From Atrina japonica (lineage: Eukaryota; Mollusca; Bivalvia; Pterioida; Pinnidae), in NCBI GenBank assembly GCA_030159075.1, contig BROG01000453.1, positions 310,001 to 374,000 of the forward strand: a stretch of DNA of 64,000 nucleotides, given 5' to 3'. The notes under the pieces are model-generated. The model was given only the letters and a program-made list of their open reading frames with translations, did no database searches and had not been told where the DNA came from. Positions within the stretch are counted from its first letter, which is position 1; every line of letters begins with the position of its first letter. This document shows positions 9,111 through 17,833 of the stretch, one piece after another. Both the position numbers and the translations under genes were made by a program.

Positions 9111-10057
9111 TTGAGAACGTTACACACTTTCATGTTCTATGTATCATAGTTAGACTCATAGAGTTAAGCGTATGTACGAAGGAAGATCACTTTGTATAGA
9201 CTCTATAGGCGGAACAAAGCCTGTATAGCCTGTATGAGTAGGACAAAATTGAGATTACTCTGTATAACCTGTATTGGTACTAAGACTCATGGAGTTACGA
9301 GTATGTACAAAGGGAGATCACTCTGTATAGACTCTATAGATGTAGGTCTTGGTACTTATACAGGTTATACAGAGCAATACCCCTTTTGCCCTAGGGGAGA
9401 TGTTTCTATATGGGTTGTATGCACTAAACCAGAAAGGGAGGGTGGGTAGTGAAACAAGAAGTAAGGAAGGGTAGCCATCTTGGCTATGGAATCATGGGAT
9501 ATCTACTCTGTATAGCCTGTATAGGTACTAAGACTCATAGAGTTACGAGTATGTACAAAGGGAGATCACTCTGTATAGTCTCCATAAGCGGAACAAAGCC
9601 TGTATAGCCTGTATGAGTAGGACAAAATTGAGATTACTCTGTATAGCCTGTATTAGTACTAAGACTCATGGAGTTACGAGTATGTACAAAGGGAGATTAC
9701 TCTGTATAGACTCTATAGATGTAGGTCTTGGTACTTTATACAGGTTATACAGAGCAATACCCCTTTTGCCCTAGGGGAGATGTTTCTATATGGGTTGTAT
9801 GCACTAAACCAGAAAGGGAGGATGGGTAGTGAAAACAAGAAGTAAGGAAGGGTAGCCATCTTGGCTATGGAATCATGGGATATCTACTCTGTATAGCCTG
9901 TATAGGTACTAAGACTCATAGAGTTACGAGTATGTACAAAGGGAGATCACTCTGTATAGACTCCATAAGCGGAACAAAGCTGTATAGCCTGTATGAGTAG
10001 GACAAAACTGAGATTACTCTGTATAGCCTGTATAGGTACTAAGACTCACATCTATAG
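9111..10057. repeat. Core of the foldback element: tandem units of about 379 bp
   Basis: Units starting 'ACTAAGACTCATGGAGTTACG' lie at about 9279 and 9658, with a partial unit before and the start of another near 10037. Each combines the CTCTGTATAGxCT repeat with a 'GGTAGCCATCTTGGCTATGGAATCATGGGATATCTA' -type segment that is also present in the arms (5085-5115; 14120-14145). The core breaks the symmetry of the palindrome. Confidence 0.75.
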
Positions 10058-10381
10058 AGTTTGCAAAAGTGATCAAGTGTTTGTGTCGTTCTCAAAGATT
10101 GCAACGTGTGCAACGTTCTAAGTTATGAAGTCTCAAAGTGACACAAGTGACACAAATGACAAAGGGGCACATGAGACAAAGTGACAAAGTTGTGAAGTAT
10201 GGAAATGTTCAATGTTCTAGCTTACAAAGTTTCAAAGTTCAATAGGTTCGATAGGTTATAGAAGTCATTCCTTTCAGTGTGACAGTAGTCTAGGATACCT
10301 TATATGAGATCCCTGCTAAACATCATTCAATGCAGACTATATCAAACGTTCTCTTTAGTGGGATATTAGACTTGAGGAAAA

Positions 10382-10477
10382 ATGACCTTGTGCTTGTGTA
10401 TTGCATGTTGGTTATTAAGGTGTATATATAGAGTATCTACTATGTATCTACACAGATACAGTGACACAGAGGAATAA
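10382..10477 (+). CDS. Tandem paralogue of the possible secreted peptide (right arm), 31 codons
   Basis: The frame starts M-T-L-C-L-C-I-A-C-W-L-L-R-C and ends after Y-S-D-T-E-E at a TAA. Comparison with 8202-8393 shows amino-acid conservation through M-Y-L-H-R-Y. It is truncated relative to that ORF and may be a remnant. Confidence 0.2.
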   Translation: MTLCLCIACWLLRCIYRVSTMYLHRYSDTEE

Positions 10478-11210
10478 AATTATACGACTTATAAGAAAGT
10501 ATAAAACAGAAGTGTATAACTCAACTCTATGAGAAGGGCGGGATACAGAGAGTATATAAGTAAGGCATACAAAGAGAATAAGTAAGGATGCAGAAAGTAA
10601 GGGTACAAAGGGAGTGCGTCTAATGCCATATAGGTAATCTCATACGTATCAGTAAAGTAAAACGTACTGTTTTTTATGTTTCTCTAGACTATTTCAGAGT
10701 TATGAGTGCAAAGTTATACGTGTTTTACTTCATTCTTATGTATTATACAAAGTAACAGTAGGGCAACACTTATTCTCTGCAGACTATTTCAAAAGCTCTC
10801 TTTAGTGGGGTATTAGACTTGATGAAACTGACCTTGTGTTTGTGTGTATTGTAAGTTGGTTATTAAGGTGTAAACATACAGTATCTAGTATGTATCTACA
10901 CAGATACGGTGACAAAGAGGATAAAAAATTTATACGACTTATTAGAAGGTATAAAACAAAAGTGTATAACGCAACTTTATGAGACTGGCAGAATATACAA
11001 AGATATTAAGTAAGGCATACAAAGAGAATAAGTAAGGCATACAGAGATTATAAAGGGAATACGTCTTTTTAATAGGATGCTGATAAGGAGACTACAGAAC
11101 TGCTGTTACTATAATCAGTCTTAGGTCCACCGACTTTGTCTCTTTCTTGTTTCCATTTTCAACAACTGGGCCATTCGTCGATGTTGATCTGATTTCCCAC
11201 ATTTCTTACC

Positions 11211-11212
<2 letters not shown>

Positions 11213-11286
<74 letters not shown>
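11213..11286. repeat. (TA)37 microsatellite, right arm
   Basis: A pure TA run of 74 bp at the mirror position of 7963-8024. Confidence 0.95.
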
Positions 11287-11288
<2 letters not shown>

Positions 11289-11538
11289 CATTCTTTATTT
11301 CTTCTTCTTCTTGTTTATGTGTAAAATCAAAGACAAATAATATAAAGAATCAGAACAGGAGTGAAAGAGAAGAAATGTGGGAAACGTGAGAGAGACAGAG
11401 AGAGAGATTGGGGAAATGGAGAGAGAAAAAAGGATAAGAGAGAGTAGAAAGATGCCATTCAGGGATTATGTGACATGTTTGGTATCTGGGGCTCACATCA
11501 CAAGAAAACGCAGAGTACACAGCGTAAGTCATAAACTC

Positions 11539-11546
11539 TATATAAG
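11539..11546 (+). promoter_or_regulatory. TATA box of the right-arm micro-gene
   Basis: TATATAAG lies 44 nt before the ATG at 11583. Motif and spacing are conserved with bases 3-48. Confidence 0.55.
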
Positions 11547-11582
11547 CTAGTACTGTCTGAATCTCGGTATTAGTTCATTATC

Positions 11583-11822
11583 ATGGGTAACTCATCCGAC
11601 ATGGAAATGCAACCTGAAGACAGAAACATGCGAATCATTCTTACACGGAGGACACGTATTGTAGTAGGGCCACGCAGCCCGATCAATTCTGGTAGGACCC
11701 CATCATTACCTACTAGACCATCTTCACCTACTACACAACAACAGGGACCAACTAGACCTAAGCCTCCACTTTTAACACCTGTACAATACATACTAGCTCA
11801 GGAAGCATTAGTCAATCTTTGA
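11583..11822 (+). CDS. Element-borne proline-rich micro-gene, right-arm copy
   Basis: The 79-residue frame has an acidic/methionine head (M-G-N-S-S-D-M-E-M-Q-P-E-D), then an R-rich segment (R-R-T-R-I-V-V-G-P-R), then a Pro/Ser/Thr-rich middle with several S-P and P-T-R-P steps (about residues 32-66), and ends A-Q-E-A-L-V-N-L. After the TGA the same frame resumes with an A-E-I-N-R-L-M-M-E-K-E-type helix, which corresponds to the helix in copy 1, so the stop may be a recent loss or a regulated end. It sits behind a conserved TATA box, with a palindromic GGTCCCTTTAAGGGTC block about 120 nt downstream. There are no known homologues that I recall and no domain is recognised. Confidence 0.4.
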   Translation: MGNSSDMEMQPEDRNMRIILTRRTRIVVGPRSPINSGRTPSLPTRPSSPTTQQQGPTRPKPPLLTPVQYILAQEALVNL

Positions 11823-12511
11823 CAACACAAGGCAGAGATAAATCGACTGATGATGGAGAAAGAATGAGAAGTTCGCCGTTGGCGACGTCTATTCGACAAA
11901 ATACTAGAGTCTCCCTTATTCAGCTTTTCGGAGCAATCAACGGTCCCTTTAAGGGTCACCCATTTTATTAGAAAAGAAACCTTAGCTAAAAGTCTGCAGG
12001 TTTTTATGTATGTTGTGTTATTCTATAGCGGCAAGTTTAAAATATTGTAGCGACTAAACACTACTTAGTGTGCGAACTTCATTTAGATCATAAGCCTGAA
12101 ACAATTTAGAGTTGAAATCCGCTTAGACATGTCAGCTGATGGCACTAGTGTGACGTCAGCTGACTGTACTTGTCTTGCAGGATGGTAGGTCTCGCCATTT
12201 TGTAATGCCAATCACGGTAAGATTTTGATCTTGTAAAGATAAAAACGCATACTTTTGATGCATTTTCAATACACCAATACACAGAATAGTGTACTTAATA
12301 AACTGTCATTCGACATCGAACGACTCGGATGTGTTTACTTAGGTAAAATAGAATGACAATCGTTAGGATGCTACTCGCTGCTGTATCAGTGTATATTCGT
12401 TCAACATTAAACGTTTTATTTCATTTGTGCTTTTGTTATGACTGAAGTATTCACTTGATTAAAGTCTAAATATAGTAAGTCATGTGACTAGAGCGAGGTC
12501 CAGTTAAGCCC

Positions 12512-12600
12512 GTGAAAACTCATTTGAGATCTGAACCTCGAGGTGTTAACATCATAATGATAAGAAAACCACTACCAGCAGGCAGCATGAATGAGTGTTT
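12512..12600 (+). other. Repeated exon-like segment, right arm unit 1 (donor decayed)
   Basis: The frame reads K-T-H-L-R-S-E-P-R-G-V-N-I, then R-K-P-L-P-A. Where the other units have GGGTGAGT this one has GAATGAGT. Mirror in the left arm near 6640-6730. Confidence 0.4.
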
Positions 12601-12714
12601 TATTTTTTATTAGATAGGGTCTAGATAATTGTCCTTGCACTAAAATATAAAATACCTCAGAAGTAAAAAGTAAGTCATATGACTAGAAAACAAAACTAGA
12701 ATAGTCTCAATTAG

Positions 12715-12793
12715 GCCTCTGGGTGCTCATTTGAGGTCCAAAGCTCGAGGTGTCAACATCATTACAATTAATAGAAAACCACTGCCAGCATGG
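12715..12793 (+). other. Repeated exon-like segment, right arm unit 2
   Basis: G-A-H-L-R-S-K-A-R-G-V-N-I, then R-K-P-L-P-A-W, followed by the donor GTGAGT at 12794. Mirror in the left arm near 6440-6525. Confidence 0.4.
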
Positions 12794-13559
12794 GTGAGTG
12801 TTTTGAATTTTTATTACATAGGTCTAGTTTTTACCTTATGAAACATGTACAGACAGTAAATTTCAAGATCTAAGTAAAAACATAAGAGTTCAAACAACGT
12901 TTATTTAGCTGAATCATGCCATCAGGGGAATACCCTAAAAACCTAAACTTTCGGTTCTAAAACAAGATTCACTCAGTTCTCTATAGCCAATCATCAGAGA
13001 GGCCAAAGTTGATGAGACGGAGAACGTCGCGTGCGCTGTACTGGTCATATAAAAAGCTGTGCGCGTCTGTTTTCACCGCAATTCGTTTCAGAAGACACAA
13101 AATTTAACAAATGTGATGAACGTAGTATTTTCCTGGAGGCTGAAACCCTAGTACACCCTAAAGAAACTAAAGATGGCGTCCCAGGAGTGTGAGTTCTATG
13201 ATCAACAGAAGGCTGGATTATTAAGATGGTACGTCACTACGTGTAGCTGAGCAAAAGAGCTGAGGCCAGAAGGCTGAAGATGGTGTTTTGTCGGTGTCTG
13301 TAAAGCACAGGTTTATTAACCCAAAAACCAACGGCCCTTTTAAGGGCCATTCATCTTATTCGAAAAGAAACCTTAACTGAAAGTATGCAGTTTTTTTTTT
13401 GTATGTGTTGTGTTATACTGTAGTGGTAAGTCTAATCCATAGTAAGTAAATGTGAACATTCACTATTTCTTCTTACTTGATTCATCAAATTTTATCAGAG
13501 AAAAATTTAAAACGAGGCAATTCTAAAAATAGTAACATTAAAAACTTGAGAATAAGTTC

Positions 13560-13631
13560 AGTTAGACTACTGAGAGCTCATTTGGCAGCCGAAGCTCGAA
13601 GAGTCAACATCGTCAGAAAAACTCTCTCTGG
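13560..13631 (+). other. Repeated exon-like segment, right arm unit 3
   Basis: R-A-H-L-A-A-E-A-R-R-V-N-I-V-R-K, followed by the donor GTGAGT at 13632. Mirror in the left arm near 5600-5670; closest to the copy at 605-668. Confidence 0.4.
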
Positions 13632-13739
13632 GTGAGTGTTTAATTTTTTATTTTATATACAGTAGTACAAGAAATAATATAAAATAATACAGATACTATT
13701 TTCACTATCTGAACTTTGATACTTGTTGAAACGACGTAA

Positions 13740-14060
13740 GTGAACAACTTCATACTTTACACTTTACTACTTGTGTCACTTTGTCACTTGTGTCACTTGT
13801 GCTTCTTGTGTCTGTCGCTTTGAGACTTCATAACGTTGCACACATTGCAAACTTTGAGAACGGTACACACGTTGCAAACTTTGAGAACGACACACAAACA
13901 CTTGATCACTTTGACAAACTTTTGAAACATGAGAACGGTACACTTGATCACTTTGACAAACTTTGAGAACAACACACACACTTGATCACTTTGACAAACT
14001 TTGAAACATGAGAACGGTACACACTTGATCATTTTGACAAACTTTGAGTACGTTACACAC
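13740..14060 (+). repeat. TTTGAGAACG/ACTTGATCACTTTG tandem repeats, right arm
   Basis: Mirror of 5160-5475; short ORFs on both strands are products of the repeat. Confidence 0.75.
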
Positions 14061-14499
14061 TTTCATGTTCTATGGTTCTCACTCCTGCCGTGAGATTAGT
14101 CAGTCCCTGAAAAACTAGATATCCCATGATTCCATACCAAAGATGGCTACCCTTCCTGTTTCGCTACCCACCCACCCCTCCGGTTTAATGCATACAGCCC
14201 ATAAAGAGTCATCACCCCTTTTGTTCCACCCCTATAGTCTATACAGAGTAATCACCCTTTGTTTCATCTATACAGTCTATACAGAGTGATCTCCCTTTGC
14301 CCCATCTCTAAAGTCTATACAGAGTAATCTCCCTTTGTTTCACCTATAAAGTCTATACAGAGTAATCTCCCTTTGTTTCACCTACACAGGCTATACAGAG
14401 TGATGTGTCACCTATAGAGTCTATACAGAGTAATCTCCCTTTGTTTCACCTATAGAGTCTATACAGAGTAATCTGCCTTTGTACATACTCTACAAGTCT

Positions 14500-14950
14500 T
14501 AGTACAAGCTTGAGTCGAGCTCAGCCTACCGCTTCTCGCGCATGCGCACTTGATGATACACAACTCTCAACGACGGTGGCGCCACCAACTACTGGTTTCA
14601 CAAACCTGGAAAAACCCAAAGTTTCGGTTCTAAAAATAGATCCACTCTCAGCTCAAAACTGGAAAAACCCAAAGTTTCGGTTCTAAAAATAGATTCACTC
14701 TCAGCTCAAAACTGGAAAAACCCAACTTCTCTCTTCCCGTTGACTTCTCGCGAACTCTCGTGACCCCGACCTCTTGTAACGAAGGCTCTCATTGGCTCCT
14801 TAACCAAGATGGCCGCCCCCACAACCTTCCACTTCCGGTCATAGACACGCCTCCAAACTCAACGATTGGCTCTTTCTCCTTATTGCCATGACAACATGAC
14901 AACATGACCTCACTTCCGGTATGACCTCACTTCCGGTTATGACGTCACAG
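14500..14950. promoter_or_regulatory. Right-tip motif cluster
   Basis: Inverse copy of the left cluster: CGCGCATGCGCAC near 14536, AAGATGGCCGCC near 14807, ACTTCCGG repeats 14830-14935, and TGACGTCA at 14940 and 15003. Confidence 0.45.
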
Positions 14951-15072
14951 GCGGCTCCATGGCGCGCATTTGAATTGACCAATCAGAAGCCAGTATTCTG
15001 ATGACGTCATAAAAAACCGTTAAAAAGCGCCCCCTAGCGGCAAAATTCAAATGGCGCACCATGGAGCTGCCT
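14949..15072. repeat. Right-tip hairpin
   Basis: Bases 14949-14976 pair with 15044-15072; this is the mirror of the left tip. Confidence 0.7.
15027..15040 (-). promoter_or_regulatory. CTCF-like motif, right tip (convergent with the left one)
   Basis: GCGCCCCCTAGCGG is the exact inverse of the left-tip motif, so the pair points inward. Confidence 0.4.
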
Positions 15073-15081
15073 ATAACTACT

Positions 15082-15087
15082 CATACA
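15082..15087. repeat. Right target-site duplication CATACA
   Basis: It directly abuts the element's last base and is identical to 4103-4108. Confidence 0.75.
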
Positions 15088-15927
15088 TAAACATAAGCTT
15101 TCATTCTGGAGATACAAATGATTTGCAATTTATTAGCAAGTAAACCGGTAACTGTCTGACATTTAGCTAGGTCATTACCTATTTAGACTTAGAAATGTGA
15201 TAAATACATGGGTGGATATCGGACATCGGTATAACAATTTACGCGAGTAGGGTATATGAAGTAGGTAGGTCAGGGTCAGTGATATAGGGAAAGTGTCAAA
15301 AGGAAATAGGGTGTTAAAAAACCTAGCCTAATAAGACTAAAGTAAATTAAGATAGTGCATTTAAGGAAGAGATATAAAAAAAAATAACATTTGTACATCA
15401 TGAGGCGTATCAAAACTGACATGATAGGAAAATAGAATGGCGTGGCAGAGATAATTTACATATTTTATATGTATTTTATTATTTTAAATTCATACAATTT
15501 CATGAAAATGATATTTGTCACTTCCAATCGAAAAATAGGACTCTGTAAACAAATATAATACAGTACGAAGATATACAACAGGTTGACAAGTCGGGCGAAA
15601 TGTAATTCTTATTATATCGGGTTATTTGTGGGGATACGAAGTGTAAAGACGGAAATGAAACGAATTTACTCACGGAACATCAAATAAATTACATGACAAT
15701 TCATGTACCGGTTATAATACAACTATGACAGAGAATAAGGACCGAGTTGTCCTTTACAAAGGCCGAAAGTTGCCTAAGCAACAAACTTTTTAGGGCCTAC
15801 TTGTCCAATACATGGGACCGAGTAGTCTTATGTTCAGGACCGAGTTGTCCTAGGACCGACTTCTCTGTGATTCTTGTACAAGATCTACATTTATCATTCC
15901 CCCGGACACATTTATATAGGCTAGAAC

Positions 15928-15970
15928 CAGCGATATATAATACTAATATTATTTTCTTTATATATCGCTG
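15928..15970. mobile_element. 43-bp micro-element with CAGCGATATATAA ends and 7-bp target duplication
   Basis: The ends CAGCGATATATAA and TTATATATCGCTG are inverse complements separated by only about 17 bases. CTAGAAC is duplicated at 15921-15927 and 15971-15977. The same ends and duplication length occur in the 4-kb element at 48410-52436, so this looks like an extreme internal deletion of that family. Confidence 0.75.
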
Positions 15971-16223
15971 CTAGAACCTAGCGTGTAACACCGACCTAAG
16001 CCTACTAAAAATAGCACTTGTTGTTCTCGGCCAACCAATCAATAAGTTTATTTATAAAATATGACAACAGTCTCTCAGTATTTTAGCTTACTCATGATTT
16101 TGTGTTTGTTATAAATACGTTGCCTTGGATTTGACATTGGTGTGTAATTTTTATTTGCGATTAGGCGAAACGTATAAGTATAGGTCATTTCTATTAAAAG
16201 ATTGTGACTACCGAAAATTTGGG

Positions 16224-16230
16224 TATAAAT
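16224..16230 (+). promoter_or_regulatory. Possible TATA box of the nucleoredoxin gene
   Basis: TATAAAT about 120 nt before the start codon. The transcription start is not visible from sequence alone; a second TATAAATA lies near 16110. Confidence 0.3.
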
Positions 16231-16344
16231 TCACGGGAAAACATTGATCGTTGATTTTTACATTATTATTGAGGTGTTTACTGTTCAACGGTTCATTTGC
16301 ACGGATTGTACTACTTTTATAAGGAAATTTAACTTAATAAGGCC

Positions 16345-16662
16345 ATGGCTCAACAGCAGAAGAAAGGCACGGAGGGTATCCAGGATCTTCTTGGCGAAAC
16401 TGTCATCGATAAAGAAGGGAAAGCTGTACCCGTCACCTCTTTTGTGGGAGAAGGAAAGATGATAGGAATCTATTTCTCGGCGCATTGGTGTCCGCCTTGC
16501 AGATCATTCACACCACGGCTGTCCGAATTCTACAATGCACACCACAAAACCAAAAACTTGGAAATTGTTTTCGTAAGTTCTGATCGTGATGAAGGCGCCT
16601 TTAAGGAATATTTCGGTGAAATGCCCTGGAAAGCTTTACCATACTCGGACAGGAAAAGAAAG
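16345..16662 (+). CDS. NXN: Nucleoredoxin-like protein, exon 1 (residues 1-106)
   Basis: The exon encodes most of the first thioredoxin-like (tryparedoxin-type) domain. It has G-I-Y-F-S-A-H-W-C-P-P-C-R-S-F with the redox pair CPPC at residues 49-52, then L-E-I-V-F-V-S-S-D-R-D-E and F-G-E-M-P-W-K-A-L-P. Nucleoredoxins are cytosolic/nuclear oxidoreductases that hold partners such as Dishevelled in a redox-sensitive complex; that role is known for vertebrates and inferred here. The start is the first ATG of the frame, in context GGCCATGGC. The exon ends AAG|GTATAT at phase 0 and joins the next exon in frame. In vertebrate nucleoredoxin the first domain lacks the CPPC pair, so its presence here is a notable ancestral-type trait. 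Confidence 0.9.
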
Positions 16663-16844
16663 GTATATTTTTCATTTAGATCTACATCGTGTGGATCACC
16701 ACTCTGTAGGAATAGTCCACTCATATGAAGAGGTCGCAGCAAGTTACAACCCATTCAATCCAGTGTACTTTGACTTTGGTAATTTTGCCACATCTCTGTA
16801 AAGGGAAAAGACATATCAAAGAAAAATTCCTTCTTCTGCAGTAA

Positions 16845-17400
16845 CTGCAGTCAATATGGTAAATTTAACCAGATAAGACTCTCACCACTGAGTTGATCAT
16901 TGTGATTTCAGAAGTCATTGTGGTAAATTTAATAACAATAGACTCACACCATTGAGTCATTGTGATTTCAGAAGTCAATGTGGTAATTTTAACCACATAA
17001 GACTCACACCATAAGTCATTGTGATTTCAGGAGTCAATGTGGTAATTTTAACCACATACATGTAAGACAGTTTTTGACTCACCACTGAATCATTGTGATT
17101 TCAGGAGTCAGTGCAGTGTGGCAAATTTAACCATATAAGACTCGCACCATAAGTCATTGTGATTTCAGAAGTCAATGTGGTAAATTTAACCACATAAGAC
17201 TCACACCATAAGTCATTGTGATTTCAGGAGTCAATGTGGTAATTTTAACCACATAAGACAGTTTTTGACTCACAAAACTGAATCATTCATTCATTGCGAG
17301 TTCAGGAGTAGGTGCAGTGAGGTAAATTTAACCACATATGACTCACACCATTGAGTCATTGTGATTTCAGGGGTCAATGTGGTAATTTTCACCATATACA
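16845..17400 (+). repeat. Tandem repeat, about 60-bp units (AGTCAATGTGGTAATTTTAACCACATAAGACTCACACCAT)
   Basis: About nine degenerate units, each with TTGTGATTTCAG and GTGGTAAWTTTAACCACAT (itself a small palindrome). Confidence 0.8.
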
Positions 17401-17733
17401 AAATGTAACCATGGAAAATAGGTGAGAGACTTTGTGGTTTAAAGCTTATCTTTCTAACAACACATTCAACTGCTTCTGCGGACACAGTTTATAGATTTTG
17501 ATGTTATTTTACCCCACTTTTGTTTAAAATGACCTGATTGGATTAAACCTTATCACATGGTATGTATTGTATAAGCGATACATTTCATTGGAATTGGAAT
17601 GTGGGGAAATAACCCTATATCACAAGATGCATAGTTAATTTTAATTTCAATATGAACAATCAGTCACAGTAGAAAAATTGTTGTGTATTTTTAAATATGT
17701 ACATTGATGTTCATGTTGATTAAATTATCAAGC

Positions 17734-17833
17734 AAATAATTAAGGCCACTCTGTGGAGGGATACATCTAGAATTTTCTCCCTGGGAAGGGTTATTTTCTA
17801 CATGTATCCCTCCACAGAGGGCCATAATTATTT
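17734..17833. mobile_element. Small hairpin (MITE-like) element
   Basis: About 33 bases (AAATAATTAAGGCCACTCTG...) pair with 17797-17833 at few mismatches around a 26-base loop. There is no clear target duplication. Confidence 0.5.

Larger units (their letters stand above)
4109..15081. mobile_element. 11-kb giant-TIR foldback element (Polinton-like ends, no transposon genes)
   Basis: The left end AGTAGTTATAGGCAGCTCC and right end GGAGCTGCCTATAACTACT are exact inverse complements. The direct repeat CATACA flanks both (4103-4108, 15082-15087). Inverted arms of about 5.0 kb (4109-9110 and 10058-15081) leave a 947-bp core. AG...CT ends with a 6-bp target duplication match the rule known for Polintons/Mavericks, but no polymerase B, integrase, ATPase or capsid gene is visible, so it would be non-autonomous. 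Arms are nearly identical yet differ by small tandem indels and substitutions (for example TA tract 62 vs 74 bp). Alternatives: an unclassified foldback family, or an inversion-duplication, though neither explains the flanking duplication as well. Confidence 0.75.
10058..15081 (+). repeat. Right inverted arm
   Basis: Mirror of the left arm; the micro-gene and exon-like segments read toward the tip on the plus strand. It carries insertions absent from the left arm: a 20-22-bp 'AAGTAAGGCATACAAAGAGA' tandem unit at two places (about 10560 and 11020), about 15 nt near 10675, and a GT near 10842. Confidence 0.85.
15088..16344. other. Upstream region and 5' UTR of the nucleoredoxin gene
   Basis: AT-rich sequence without a supported ORF. 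It contains two direct copies of GGACCGAGTTGTCCT (15741-15755 and 15838-15852, the second in a small palindromic setting), a 43-bp micro-element, and TATA-like sites. Confidence 0.5.

Noticed and set aside
4109..15081. Assembly mirror artefact
   Set aside because: The arms differ by tandem-unit insertions and substitutions, the core is asymmetric, and a 6-bp duplication flanks the whole.
4109..15081. Herpesvirus-like or other complete viral genome with inverted repeats
   Set aside because: No replication, capsid or packaging gene is seen; only short ORFs and repeats.
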